In this document: piece after piece, positions 25,081 through 33,750 of the stretch | Layout of the letters: each line of letters begins with the position of its first letter | How positions within the stretch are numbered: position 1 is the first letter of the stretch | Origin: an uncultured Erythrobacter sp. | GTDB lineage: Bacteria; Pseudomonadota; Alphaproteobacteria; Sphingomonadales; Sphingomonadaceae | DNA length: 64,000 nt | NCBI GenBank assembly: GCA_947500645.1 | Contig: CANMSD010000003.1 | Span: forward strand, 432,501 to 496,500 | Direction of reading: 5' to 3' | Program-made: the position numbers and the translations under genes | Notes under the pieces: model-generated | Databases searched by the model: none | What the model saw: the letters and a program-made list of their open reading frames with translations, nothing else | What the model was told of the DNA's origin: nothing

Positions 25081-25491
25081 TTAGGCCGCCTTGGCGCCTG
25101 ACATAAGGTGCAGCGCTTTTCTCATATCATCGATGACCTCACTGCAGATGCGCGCGCAGCGTTTGCAATGCGCGTCTTCGTGCATTGAGCAATCTTCATG
25201 ACACTGCTCGCAGGCGATGATCGCGGCGGCTCCGATCGCTTTGACGGCGGCGACATTGCCGCCCGTGCGTCGGCTCGCGATGCGATAGAACGCGGTGCAG
25301 GCATCGCTCGCATCCAGGCATCGGCGAATGCATTGCGCGCGTTCTTCTGCGTGAGGTTCGGCCAGGCAGGCATCGGCGCAGCTGTTGATGATCGCCGCTC
25401 CGTACATGGCGTGCTTGATCGCTTCCCCAAGCTCATCGTCGTAATCGTTCGCGACGCGTGGGTGCTCGCTAATCATTTTCTTGATCGACAT
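25081..25491 (-). CDS. Cys-rich four-helix bundle protein, Csp-like (DUF326), candidate copper store
   Basis: 136 residues; the start at 25491 follows AAGGAGGAG. An open frame continues upstream into the antisense of rmuC, which I discard. Eleven cysteines sit mostly as CxxxC or CxxC pairs along predicted helices: NSCADAC, QCIRRC, IACEQCHEDC and HCKRCARIC. This is the pattern of the DUF326/Csp copper-storage proteins, in which Cys lining a four-helix bundle bind Cu(I). It lacks a signal peptide, as in cytosolic Csp3. Fewer cysteines than Csp3 suggest lower capacity. It converges on def with 6 bp between stops. No copper regulator or pump is near. Confidence 0.8.
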   Translation of the reverse strand: MSIKKMISEHPRVANDYDDELGEAIKHAMYGAAIINSCADACLAEPHAEERAQCIRRCLDASDACTAFYRIASRRTGGNVAAVKAIGAAAIIACEQCHEDCSMHEDAHCKRCARICSEVIDDMRKALHLMSGAKAA

Positions 25492-25596
25492 CTCACTCCT
25501 CCTTCTGTGAAATGAGCGAATGGAGCTGGGGATTGGTTCCGAATTGGCCGTGATCGGTGCTTGGCGAAACTCTTCGTTCCAGCTATGTTCCGCTCC

Positions 25597-27003
25597 ATGG
25601 ACGGAAATATCGTAATCGCTTTTGTCGCTGTAGTCATGTTGGCTGGAGGGCTGGCGCTCGGGTGGTTTTTCGGCTCGCGGCCAGCCGCCGATTTGCGCGA
25701 GCGGCTGGAAGTGCGAGAGGGCGAATTCAAGACTGCGATCAAGGAGTTGGGCGAGGCGCAGATCCACCTCTCTGCTGCGCAAGAGCGCGCTGCGCGGGCT
25801 GATACGCTTTCGAGTGAGCTGGACCGGGCGCGTGAAGAAAACACCGCGTTCAAGGCGGAGCGTGCGGGCTTCGCCGAGCAGAAACGGCTGCTTGAGGAAT
25901 CGCGCGACAAACTGCTGAAAGAATTTGAGAACACCGGCGCTCAGGTGCTGGGAAAGGCCCAGGAGGCGTTCCTCAAGCGCGCAGAGGAGCGCTTCAAGCA
26001 ATCCGAAGAGACCGGCGAGGCCAAGATCAAGGCATTGCTCAACCCGGTTGGCGAGCGGCTTGAGAAATACGAAAAGCAGGTCGAAACGCTGGAGAAGCAA
26101 CGTGTCGATGCGTTCGGGCAATTGAACGGCCTTATCCAGTCGATGCGCGAAGGGCAGGAAGAGGTGCGGCGCGAGGCGCAACGGCTCGGCAATTCGCTTA
26201 CCAATGCCCCCAAAGCGCGCGGGCGCTGGGGTGAGCGGGCTTTGCAAAACGTGCTTGAGCAATGCGGGCTGGCCGAACACACCGATTTTCACCTTGAGCA
26301 ATCAATGGATACCGACGCCGGACGCTTGCGCCCTGACGCCATCGTCAATGTGCCGGGGCAGAAGAAGCTGGTGATCGACGCCAAGGTGTCGCTGAACGCC
26401 TATCAGGCGGCGTTCGAGGCGGACAATGATGATGAGCGCGCGCGCCACCTCGATCTGCACACCAAATCGATGCGTAACCACGTCCAGACGCTCGGATCGA
26501 AGAGCTACCAAAGCCAGTTCGACGACGCGCCTGATTATGTCGTGATGTTCGTGCCTGGCGAGCACTTTGTCGCTGCCGCACTCGAGCATGATCCAGAGCT
26601 GTGGGACTTCGCCTTCAGCAATAAAGTATTGCTCGCGACGCCGACCAATCTGGTGGCGATTGCGCGCACGGTCGCGCAGGTCTGGCGGCAGGACAAGATG
26701 GCTGCCGAAGCACAGGAAATCGGCAAGATCGGCGCCGAGCTCTATGACCGGTTACGCGTCGCTGCCGAGCATATGAAGCGTGTTGGCGGCGGGCTGGAAA
26801 CCGCCGTTGCGAATTACAACAAGTTTGTCGGCAGTTTCGAACGCAATGTGCTCACCTCAGGCAAGCGGCTTGCAGATAAAGGTATTGAGATCGGCAAACG
26901 CGAAATTGAGGAAGTGCCGCTGGTCGAAGGGGCGCCGCGTTACAGCGCCAAGGATGCCGATGAAGCGGATGCGCTGGAGGATCGGCGCGACGCTGCGGAA
27001 TAG
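25597..27003 (+). CDS. rmuC: DNA recombination protein RmuC
   Basis: 468 residues from the ATG at 25597. N-terminal membrane anchor at about residues 4-24 (IVIAFVAVVMLAGGLALGWF), a long coiled coil to about 200, then the RmuC nuclease-like domain with RGRWGERALQNVLEQCGL, DAIVNVPGQKKLVIDAKVSL and LLATPTNLVAIARTVAQVWR. RmuC limits inversions between short inverted repeats and is thought to be a PD-(D/E)xK-type nuclease. Starts at 25585 (ATG) and 25561 (TTG) are in frame; none has a good ribosome site, so I chose the ATG that keeps the anchor at the very N-terminus. Confidence 0.9.
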   Translation: MDGNIVIAFVAVVMLAGGLALGWFFGSRPAADLRERLEVREGEFKTAIKELGEAQIHLSAAQERAARADTLSSELDRAREENTAFKAERAGFAEQKRLLEESRDKLLKEFENTGAQVLGKAQEAFLKRAEERFKQSEETGEAKIKALLNPVGERLEKYEKQVETLEKQRVDAFGQLNGLIQSMREGQEEVRREAQRLGNSLTNAPKARGRWGERALQNVLEQCGLAEHTDFHLEQSMDTDAGRLRPDAIVNVPGQKKLVIDAKVSLNAYQAAFEADNDDERARHLDLHTKSMRNHVQTLGSKSYQSQFDDAPDYVVMFVPGEHFVAAALEHDPELWDFAFSNKVLLATPTNLVAIARTVAQVWRQDKMAAEAQEIGKIGAELYDRLRVAAEHMKRVGGGLETAVANYNKFVGSFERNVLTSGKRLADKGIEIGKREIEEVPLVEGAPRYSAKDADEADALEDRRDAAE

Positions 27004-27034
27004 CGCGCACCATCGCTAGCGGCGTGCAAGCGGT

Positions 27035-27397
27035 TCAAATCGACCTTTTGGCCCAGTCGAAAAATTCGTCCTGTGCTTTTCGCAATTCCATCGTTGCCTT
27101 TTGATAACCTTCCCAGTCGCGCTCGATCTCTCGCAACATCCAGCTGGATTGGTGGCGCGACAGCATATCCTGGGTTTCGCGGTGCCGCTTGCTGAACTCG
27201 AGATACTTCTCGCGATCCGCCTTCAGTCCTGGGTCGTCCTGCGAGATATGTGAAATCGCCAGCATATCTTTCTGGAACTTTCCTCTCAGACGAACCAGCT
27301 GCCGCTCGTCATAGCGGCCGGGCGCATCGGTCGCCGCTATCAAATCCCGTTGCGTCTGCTGGGCCGTCTGAATGGCTGTTAGCAATTCACTCGCCAT
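27035..27397 (-). CDS. Small helical protein of unknown function
   Basis: 120 residues, predicted almost entirely helical and highly charged (RYDERQLVRLRGKFQKDML, REIERDWEGYQKATMELRKA), without signal peptide, membrane segment or cysteine. The ATG follows AGGAGA at good spacing, and base composition matches neighbouring genes, so it is very likely real. It converges on rmuC and is upstream of dodecin on the same strand, separated by 165 bp. I do not recognise a family. Confidence 0.7.
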   Translation of the reverse strand: MASELLTAIQTAQQTQRDLIAATDAPGRYDERQLVRLRGKFQKDMLAISHISQDDPGLKADREKYLEFSKRHRETQDMLSRHQSSWMLREIERDWEGYQKATMELRKAQDEFFDWAKRSI

Positions 27398-27562
27398 GTG
27401 ATGGTTCTCCTGATCCCGACACAGGTTTGTTCCGTCGCCCGAGTGATCACACCTAGGCTATGCAGATTTATCATTGTCCGGACAAAGTAGAGCTTCCGCG
27501 TTAAGCAATTGTGCATCGGTGCTTGAAGCGCATGCTGGGTAAGCCGCTCTGGCCAAATGGCT

Positions 27563-27769
27563 TCATTCCAGCGTGAAGCCGATTCGCAGGGTAACCTGGA
27601 AATGGGCGACTTCACCATTCTCGATATGGCCGCGGGTTTCGACCACTTCGAACCAGTGCATGTTGCGAACTGTCTTGTTGGCCTTGGCTATTGCGCCCCG
27701 CGTCGCATCTTCGATGGACTTGGGCGAACTTCCAACAATCTCGAGGATTTTGTAGACATGATCCGACAT
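27563..27769 (-). CDS. Dodecin (flavin-binding protein)
   Basis: 68 residues; start at 27769 is set by AAGGAG nine bases upstream, and the longer frame is discarded. [20 protein letters not shown], then [20 protein letters not shown] and the closing strand [11 protein letters not shown] match dodecins, small proteins that assemble into a hollow dodecamer storing or quenching flavins. The flavin-stacking Trp is in NMHWFEV. A 13-bp direct repeat and a palindrome lie about 270-360 bp upstream. Confidence 0.9.
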   Translation of the reverse strand: MSDHVYKILEIVGSSPKSIEDATRGAIAKANKTVRNMHWFEVVETRGHIENGEVAHFQVTLRIGFTLE

Positions 27770-28036
27770 GATGGGGGCTCCTTGGTTCGTGCTCCGACGA
27801 GGAACGATAGCACACTGGTCGCTGCGGCGCTCCAATTTCCAGTATTTTCAAGCTTATGAGCGATGAGCGCGTTGGCGTGATGCCTGTGCGGAAAGCCCAG
27901 CGCACGATCATCAGATCCACACGCGCTTTCCTACTGAGACGCCCCATGGCATCGTCCAAGCCGCTCTTTCACATCGCCGGACCGCCATCGCATCGCTCGC
28001 AAAGGCGCGCTGCGCATGCCAATTCAAGTTGGAGAA

Positions 28037-28130
28037 GTGTCAACTTCGCAATTTCGGGTTAAACGCATGAAAAACATTACGAAAGAAGGCCGAACATCGG
28101 GTGACACGGTGTCAATTGTGTCAACTTCGC
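28037..28130. repeat. Direct repeat and palindrome between dodecin and trmH
   Basis: GTGTCAACTTCGC occurs exactly at 28037-28049 and 28118-28130, and TGACAC-G-GTGTCA at 28102-28114 is a perfect 13-bp palindrome that shares the TGTCA core. Read on the minus strand the repeats are GCGAAGTTGACAC, which includes TTGACA-like hexamers. They end exactly at the trmH stop. Operator or promoter sites are possible. Apart from this, 27770-28130 holds no gene I can support. Confidence 0.45.
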
Positions 28131-28952
28131 TCAGCCTAGCGCATCGAGCACTTCGTAAGCCAGCACGGCCGCAGCAACTGCCGCATTCAGGCTGTCCGCC
28201 CGTCCACGCATCGGCATTGTGACGCGAAGGTCGCACTCGGCCTCGTAGGCTTCGGGCAGGCCCTGGGATTCGTTGCCGACCATGATGAAGCATGGGGCGG
28301 AGTAGGGCGCACCGCGATAAGGGACCGCGTCGCGCAGGCTAGCAGCGACCAATTGACCGGGTCCTCCGCGCAGCCATGGCAAAAACTCATCCCATCGAGC
28401 TTGCGCAATGCCCTGAGTGAAGACCGCGCCCATGCTCGCACGGACTGCCTCGGCGCTAAATGGATCGGCGCAATCGTCGATCAGGATCAGCCCGCCAGCG
28501 CCAACTGCATCGCCGGTGCGCAGCATGGTGCCGAGATTGCCGGGATCGCGCAGGTCCTGCGCCACCAGCCAGATCGGCGCGACATCCCGTTCCAGCGCAG
28601 TGAGCGAGGTGTCGAACTCTTCGAACACGCCAACCACGCTCTGTGTGTTCGACTTGCCGGTGATTTTGGTCAGGATGTCGGGCGTGGTCTCTATCACATC
28701 ACCGCCACCAGCGATCACATCCGCTTCCAGCTTTGCAAGCAGAGGATGCGGATCGCGCTTCTCCGCCATCACCAGCGTTTTGGGGATGTGTCCGCATTCG
28801 CGCGCATCGGTGAGCAATCGCAACCCTTCAGCCAGGAATTGCTCCGCCCGCTTGCGATGTTTCTTTTCACGCAGGCTACGCAGATATTTGACCGTCGGGT
28901 TTGAGAACCCCGTGATCTGCTTGCGTCCGGGCGTTTCAGTGGCTTCAGGCAT
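28131..28952 (-). CDS. TrmH/SpoU family RNA 2'-O-methyltransferase
   Basis: 273 residues. An N-terminal substrate-binding region (FSNPTVKYLRSLREKKHRKR, FLAEGLRLLTDA) precedes the knotted SPOUT domain with the three SpoU motifs: VAQDLRDPGNLGTMLRTGDA, then FIMVGNESQGLPEAYEAECD and the closing RVTMPMRGRADSLNAAVAAA. These enzymes methylate ribose in rRNA or tRNA using SAM; the exact nucleotide is not readable. It is the last gene of the chvI-to-HPr minus-strand run, 9 bp after HPr, so its expression is tied to that cluster. Confidence 0.88.
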   Translation of the reverse strand: MPEATETPGRKQITGFSNPTVKYLRSLREKKHRKRAEQFLAEGLRLLTDARECGHIPKTLVMAEKRDPHPLLAKLEADVIAGGGDVIETTPDILTKITGKSNTQSVVGVFEEFDTSLTALERDVAPIWLVAQDLRDPGNLGTMLRTGDAVGAGGLILIDDCADPFSAEAVRASMGAVFTQGIAQARWDEFLPWLRGGPGQLVAASLRDAVPYRGAPYSAPCFIMVGNESQGLPEAYEAECDLRVTMPMRGRADSLNAAVAAAVLAYEVLDALG

Positions 28953-28961
28953 CGGCCCCGC

Positions 28962-29240
28962 TCACTCTTCGCCGAACCCGTCTCCAACGAGCGTGCAAAG
29001 GTCTTCGAGCACCGCCTCGGCACCGTCGCCTTCAACGATCAGATCGACGTGATCGCCTTTGGCCGCGCCCAGCATCATCAGACCCAGGATTGACCCGCCT
29101 TCGGCCTCGTGGCCATCCTTGGCAACGCGAACTTTGACCGTCTCCGGCAAAGCGCTGACTGCACCAACGAATTTCGCGCTGGCCCGCGCGTGCAGGCCGC
29201 GCTGATTGACGATTTGCATGGTGCGGCGCTGCTCACTCAT
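28962..29240 (-). CDS. HPr-family phosphocarrier protein
   Basis: 92 residues. QRGLHARASAKFV carries the phosphorylated His17, and EAEGGSILGLMMLGAAKGD the regulatory serine (Ser50) and the hydrophobic docking helix for EIIA and HprK. HPr passes phosphate from enzyme I to EIIA. It starts at an ATGA overlap with the EIIA gene, and an HPr kinase gene lies two genes upstream, so Ser50 phosphorylation is likely. No sugar permease or enzyme I is in the window, so the set is probably regulatory, as in other Alphaproteobacteria. Confidence 0.93.
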   Translation of the reverse strand: MSEQRRTMQIVNQRGLHARASAKFVGAVSALPETVKVRVAKDGHEAEGGSILGLMMLGAAKGDHVDLIVEGDGAEAVLEDLCTLVGDGFGEE

Positions 29241-29662
29241 GCCTTGGCCTTCGCAGGTTTGGCATCGTCTCCCAGAAGCTCGCTGGCAACGGTGATATAG
29301 TTGCGCCCTGCCTGCTGTGCAGCGTCGACCGCTTCGCCAACACTCATCGACTTGCGTGCGCCAGCGAGCCGGATCAGCATCGGCAGGTTGATCCCGGCGA
29401 TGACTTCTACCTTGCCCGTGTCGAGCAGTGAAATGGCCAGATTGGATGGCGTACCGCCAAACAGATCGGTCAGGATGATGACGCCGCTGCCTGCGTCGAC
29501 CTTGGTGATCGCTTCGGCGATCTCAGTCCGCCGCTGTTCAACGTCGTCGTCCGGCCCGATGCAGACGGTCTCGACGTTTTCCTGCTCGCCCACAACATGC
29601 TCCATAGCATGGACGAACTGTTCCGCCAGGCGGCCATGGGTGACCAAAATCAAACCGATCAT
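29237..29662 (-). CDS. PTS EIIA component, mannose-type (regulatory)
   Basis: 141 residues of the EIIA-Man fold: MIGLILVTHGRLAEQFVHAM places the phosphorylated His at position 9, and GVIILTDLFGGTPSNLA is the family signature. The C-terminal tail AKPAKAKA is lysine-rich. In Alphaproteobacteria this orphan EIIA sits beside HPr and HprK and has a regulatory role. ATGA overlap with HPr; 80 bp separate it from rapZ upstream. Confidence 0.92.
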   Translation of the reverse strand: MIGLILVTHGRLAEQFVHAMEHVVGEQENVETVCIGPDDDVEQRRTEIAEAITKVDAGSGVIILTDLFGGTPSNLAISLLDTGKVEVIAGINLPMLIRLAGARKSMSVGEAVDAAQQAGRNYITVASELLGDDAKPAKAKA

Positions 29663-29742
29663 GTGTGAAACCTAGGTCCGTTAGCTACCTGCGGCATACG
29701 GCATCAATGAGAAGCCGGGGCCAAAAACTATGACTATAAGGC

Positions 29743-30672
29743 TCAACCACGCTCGATCTCGTCGGTGGCGCGTGAGCCCAGATTGCGGTGTCGGACAGTG
29801 GGCGAAAATCCAGCACCGCGCAAGTCCTCCGCCATGCGTTCGGCTGTGTATACTGAGCGGTGTCTCCCCCCGGTACACCCGAAGGCGACATGGACGTAAG
29901 CTTTCCCTTGCGCCTCGTAACGGGGCAGCAGGGTGATGAGCAGATCGCGGATTTGCGCAAATGCCTGAGCAAAAGCGGGATCTTTCTGAATATGCTCGGC
30001 AACCGGCTCGTCCTGCCCCGTCAACTCGCGCAGCCCCTCAACCCAGTGCGGATTATCGATGAAACGCATGTCGAAGACCAGATCGGCAAGCGGCGGCATG
30101 CCCCGCGCAAAGCCAAAGCTCGAGATTGTCAGCGTTGTCGGTTGTCCGGCGCTATCGCTGAACTGATCGCGCACATGATTTTGTAGCTGGTTGCTCGTGA
30201 ACTCGCTGGTGTCGATGACGATATCTGCCCAGCGCCGTAACGGATCCAGCAGTTCGCGCTCGGCCTTGATCCCTTCCTGCAAAGGGCGTCCTTGAGCCAT
30301 CGGGTGGCGGCGGCGCGTCTCGTTATAGCGTCGCTCTAACTCACCACTGGCGCAATCGATAAACATGAATGTGATCGACAGATCACCGCGTTCGTTGAGG
30401 TCTTTTACGAGCGAAACGATGTTGCCTGGCACAAAGCCGCGTGTGCGCGAATCGAACCCGATCGCGAGTGGCGCCTGTTGTGTGTCGGGGCTCGAGATGA
30501 GCCGCTTCAGCAAGCGTACGGGAAAATTGTCGATAGTTTCCCAACCCATGTCTTCGAGAACGTCGAGCGCAGTGGACTTACCAGCTCCGGATAATCCGGT
30601 GAGAAGGAGGATTTGCTGGCGTTTGCCGCCGGCTTCAGCGTGACTGGCTTTTGGGGTGGAGGCTTGTGTCAT
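29743..30672 (-). CDS. rapZ: RNase adapter protein RapZ (nucleotide-binding)
   Basis: 309 residues from the ATG at 30672. N-terminal P-loop GLSGAGKSTALDVLEDMGWE, then IDNFPVRLLKRL, GFDSRTRGFV, and the C-terminal VHVAFGCTGGRHRSVYTAER signature. RapZ in E. coli binds glucosamine-6-phosphate and guides RNase E to the GlmZ sRNA; in Alphaproteobacteria its role is less clear. The gene sits between hprK and EIIA, a usual location. The longer in-frame start at 30747 would read into hprK and is unlikely. Confidence 0.93.
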   Translation of the reverse strand: MTQASTPKASHAEAGGKRQQILLLTGLSGAGKSTALDVLEDMGWETIDNFPVRLLKRLISSPDTQQAPLAIGFDSRTRGFVPGNIVSLVKDLNERGDLSITFMFIDCASGELERRYNETRRRHPMAQGRPLQEGIKAERELLDPLRRWADIVIDTSEFTSNQLQNHVRDQFSDSAGQPTTLTISSFGFARGMPPLADLVFDMRFIDNPHWVEGLRELTGQDEPVAEHIQKDPAFAQAFAQIRDLLITLLPRYEAQGKAYVHVAFGCTGGRHRSVYTAERMAEDLRGAGFSPTVRHRNLGSRATDEIERG

Positions 30673-30722
30673 TGATAATGCGCTTATGCGGTTCGTGGCC
30701 AAGGGAAGGCAAGCCCACGATT

Positions 30723-31139
30723 TCAACCATATGTCCTGAGCGCCCATAGCGCGCGCTCCGCCGGGGCGATGCTTCCCGGCACAAAAGGGATGGTTGGAAT
30801 TGAAACACCCAGTACTTCGCGCACATCCGCTGTCTCGCGAAACCGCTCGGCCGTTTCCTCCAAAGTGAGAATCAGAGAGAGTTGCGCGGTGGTGGCCGGC
30901 ATATCCACGATCCCGATGCCTCTGATCTCAAGCTTGCCAGCAGTGTTTGGTGGAGGCGCGGCGATAATGCGTTCGTCTTCGCGTATCAGCTCCACTCCAT
31001 CATCACCGATCAACTGTGCGCCGCGCTCTATCAGCGCCAATGCGAGTGAAGATTTCCCGTTGCCCGGCTCGCCTTCGATCAGAAGCGCTTTGCCGTCGAT
31101 AGCGACGGCACTGGCCTGGACGAGTGCGCTTTGTGCCAC
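30723..31139 (-). CDS. hprK: HPr kinase/phosphorylase, short alphaproteobacterial form
   Basis: 138 residues with the Walker A loop IEGEPGNGKSS (about 21-31), the HprK signature region LEIRGIGIVDMPATTAQLSL and LILTLEETAERFRE. It lacks the N-terminal domain of the approximately 310-residue firmicute enzyme, which is normal for this class. It phosphorylates and dephosphorylates HPr at the serine. It starts 2 bp after the chvG stop and precedes rapZ, so it reads from the chvI promoter. Confidence 0.9.
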   Translation of the reverse strand: MAQSALVQASAVAIDGKALLIEGEPGNGKSSLALALIERGAQLIGDDGVELIREDERIIAAPPPNTAGKLEIRGIGIVDMPATTAQLSLILTLEETAERFRETADVREVLGVSIPTIPFVPGSIAPAERALWALRTYG

Positions 31140-31141
31140 TT

Positions 31142-32713
31142 CTAGGCTGCAGCTGGCAGTTCGAGCCGCAAGCAGGCACCATTCTGATCGTCGCTGCGAC
31201 CTTGAGCGACAAGCGAACCGTCATGCGCCTCCGCAATGGCGCGAGCGATAGCGAGGCCGAGCCCGGAATGATTGCCGAAATCTTCATTATCCGGGCGAAC
31301 GGAGTGGAATCGATGGAACACTTTTTCGCGTGAGTCTTCCGGTATGCCAGGGCCTTCATCGCACACGGTCAGGGCCACGCGCTCGCCATCATTGTCGATC
31401 TCGACCAAAATCGGAGCATCGGGCGGCGAGAAGGACACGGCGTTGTCGAGCAAATTCTCGACCACCCGCTCCAACCGCGCGCCGACACCGACGACATTGG
31501 CGGCATAGCCCCGCGTGTTGAGCACGATCTCGCGATTGCGGTTCTCGGCACGATCTTCGCGGCTGCCGATGATTGCGCGGACCAGATCGGCCAGGTCGAG
31601 CCGTTCGAGAGTAGCGCGCGACATTTCGGCATCGATCCGGCTGGCGTCCGAGATTTCTGTGACCAGACGATCGATCCGCCGTACGTCATGCGTGGCAATA
31701 TCGACCAGCTTGGTGCGTGTTTCGGGGTCTTCCACCCTGGGTAGCGATTCAATCGCGCTGCGTAGACTGGCGAGCGGGTTCTTGATCTCATGGGCAACAT
31801 CGGCGGCGAAGCTGTCGACCGCGTCGATTCGGTGGCGGAGCGCCGCAGTCATGTCGGAGACAGCGCGCGCCAAAAGACCAATCTCATCGCCGCGTTCCGG
31901 CAGGCGGGGGACTTCGACTTCGCGTTCACGGCCTTGGCGCACTCGCACTGCTGCCTTGGCGAGCAAGCGGAGCGGGGTAACAATGGTACGGGCGAGAAAC
32001 AACGACAGGAGAATAGATGCGAACAAGACCACCAACACCGCGATGCCCAAGGTGGAGCGGGCTGCGCGTACCGCCTCAGTAATGTCGACCGCATTGCGCG
32101 TGGTCAGCAAGGTCGCGCCGTTCAGGCCGACAGGTGCCGCAGCAGTGATCACCGGGGTGCCATCGCGCCAGTCATACAGAGTGATTTGGCTGACACCTTT
32201 CTCGCGGGCCGCGACCAGTTCCGGCCAGGCATCCGCCACGTCCGAGCCCGGCTCGACATAGTCGGTTACGGGCTCAGCGCTGACGATTGTATCGACCGCG
32301 CGGTCGAGCCAGCGGGCAAATTTCTGATCCCAAGTGTCATCACTGATATCATCAAACTCGAAGGCCGGGCCGTCTTCATCGAGCGCAAAACTGTCTGCCC
32401 ACAGCAGCCCTTCGGAATCGAACATCCGCATCCGCATGCGCTGCTCCTTGCCGATCTGCACCAGCAGCGCCTCTTGTCGTTCGCGCGAAACGCCTGCGAG
32501 CGCTTCAGCGGTGATCTGCGCTTCGATCCGCGCGAGCTTGAAGCGCTCGTTGACCAGTTGGGTGCGATAGCTGTCGATATAGAACAGCCCGCCGCCCAGC
32601 AGCATCAATGGCAGCAGGTTCACCGCGAGGATTCGGGCGGTGAGCGAAAAGCGACCGGTCAGGCTGAGCCGCTCAACCTTCTGACTCAGCGTTGGCGCGT
32701 CATCTTCATCCAT
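31142..32713 (-). CDS. chvG: Sensor histidine kinase ChvG (ExoS/BvrS family)
   Basis: 523 residues: an N-terminal transmembrane helix (about 27-46), a periplasmic sensor region to about 220, a second helix ([20 protein letters not shown]), HAMP, then HisKA with [20 protein letters not shown] (phospho-His) and the ATPase with [29 protein letters not shown] and [16 protein letters not shown]. ChvG/ChvI in Rhizobiales and Brucella senses acid or envelope stress and controls envelope, exopolysaccharide and metabolism genes. It overlaps chvI by 8 bp and is followed by hprK, the arrangement conserved in the class. Confidence 0.93.
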   Translation of the reverse strand: MDEDDAPTLSQKVERLSLTGRFSLTARILAVNLLPLMLLGGGLFYIDSYRTQLVNERFKLARIEAQITAEALAGVSRERQEALLVQIGKEQRMRMRMFDSEGLLWADSFALDEDGPAFEFDDISDDTWDQKFARWLDRAVDTIVSAEPVTDYVEPGSDVADAWPELVAAREKGVSQITLYDWRDGTPVITAAAPVGLNGATLLTTRNAVDITEAVRAARSTLGIAVLVVLFASILLSLFLARTIVTPLRLLAKAAVRVRQGREREVEVPRLPERGDEIGLLARAVSDMTAALRHRIDAVDSFAADVAHEIKNPLASLRSAIESLPRVEDPETRTKLVDIATHDVRRIDRLVTEISDASRIDAEMSRATLERLDLADLVRAIIGSREDRAENRNREIVLNTRGYAANVVGVGARLERVVENLLDNAVSFSPPDAPILVEIDNDGERVALTVCDEGPGIPEDSREKVFHRFHSVRPDNEDFGNHSGLGLAIARAIAEAHDGSLVAQGRSDDQNGACLRLELPAAA

Positions 32714-33455
32714 CGGTGAAGCTGTAGCCCGCTCCGTAGAGAGTATCGATTGCGCCGAACTCCGGGTCGACGCTGCGGAACTTGCGCCGCATCCGTTTTA
32801 TGTGACTGTCCACCGTGCGATCATCGACGAATATATCGTCGGGATAGGCCGCATCCATCAGCTGGTTGCGGCTCTTGATCACGCCTGGGCGTGCCGCAAG
32901 CGCTTCGAGAATGAGGAATTCCGTGACGGTCAGGCTCACCGGGCGCTCATCCCAGGTGACGTGATGGCGAGCCGGGTCCATGAACAGGCGGCCCGTCCTG
33001 ATGCTCGGGTTCGCTGGTTCGATATCCTGGCTTTCAATGCCAAGCGCCTTGTTCGGATTTGCGCGCCGCAGGATGGCTCTGATCCGCGCAACCAGCAGGC
33101 GCAGACTGAAAGGCTTGGCGATGTAATCGTCCGCGCCGAGTTCAAGCCCAACCTCCTCATCCTGCTCGTCATCTTTCGAGGTAAGGAAGATCACCGGCAG
33201 CGCGACCCGCTCGCGGACTTTGCGGAGCAACTCCAGCCCGTCCATCTTCGGCATTTTGATATCGAACACGGCCAGGTCTGGCGGATTGTCGACCAGCGCC
33301 TTAAGCGCAGTCTCGCCGTCGGAGTAGAGCCGGGTCACAAACCCTTCGGCCTGCAGTGCGATCGATACGGTGGTCAGGATATTGCGATCATCATCCACCA
33401 GTGCGATCGTAATCTCATCGCCTTTGAGTGATGCTTCGCCTTCTGTCTCGCTCAT
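32706..33455 (-). CDS. chvI: Response regulator ChvI (OmpR type)
   Basis: 249 residues. Receiver domain with the phospho-Asp in [20 protein letters not shown] and the Lys in [13 protein letters not shown], then an OmpR-type winged helix ending [20 protein letters not shown]. It is the first gene of the run chvI-chvG-hprK-rapZ-EIIA-HPr-trmH. In rhizobia chvI and pckA are also divergent neighbours. An 18-bp palindrome sits in the 295-bp region shared with pckA. Confidence 0.93.
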   Translation of the reverse strand: MSETEGEASLKGDEITIALVDDDRNILTTVSIALQAEGFVTRLYSDGETALKALVDNPPDLAVFDIKMPKMDGLELLRKVRERVALPVIFLTSKDDEQDEEVGLELGADDYIAKPFSLRLLVARIRAILRRANPNKALGIESQDIEPANPSIRTGRLFMDPARHHVTWDERPVSLTVTEFLILEALAARPGVIKSRNQLMDAAYPDDIFVDDRTVDSHIKRMRRKFRSVDPEFGAIDTLYGAGYSFTDG

Positions 33456-33626
33456 CTACTACCTCTCAAGAGCTGCCGCACCTGAATGACGGTCAGCCTG
33501 ACCAAGCGCAATGACTAGCTGCTAAGCCTTGTATAAACAACGCGTCTTGATTGCTGCTACGGATAGCTTGCGATTTGGACAGCAGATATTGCGCTGCGCG
33601 CGTTTGACGAGGCCCGAACTGCCCTC

Positions 33627-33644
33627 TATGCACACGTATGCATA
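33627..33644. promoter_or_regulatory. Palindrome between chvI and pckA
   Basis: TATGCA (33627-33632) and TGCATA (33639-33644) are perfect inverted repeats around CACGTA; CACGTATGCATA also contains overlapping half palindromes. It lies 107 bp before the pckA start and 171 bp from chvI. A dimeric regulator could bind here to control one or both genes; which regulator is unknown. Confidence 0.45.
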
Positions 33645-33750
33645 AGGGGCCTGCGCAAAGCTAAACGAATCGCCAAGACGTAACGTCAGGCGGTTTGCGA
33701 TGCGAAGGTTCCTTCCCGGCAATTCAGTGTACCGGTTCAGGAGATTTGCG

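Noticed and set aside
25492..26301. Upstream extension of the Cys-rich protein frame
   Set aside because: The extension is antisense to rmuC, and the real start at 25491 has a strong ribosome site.
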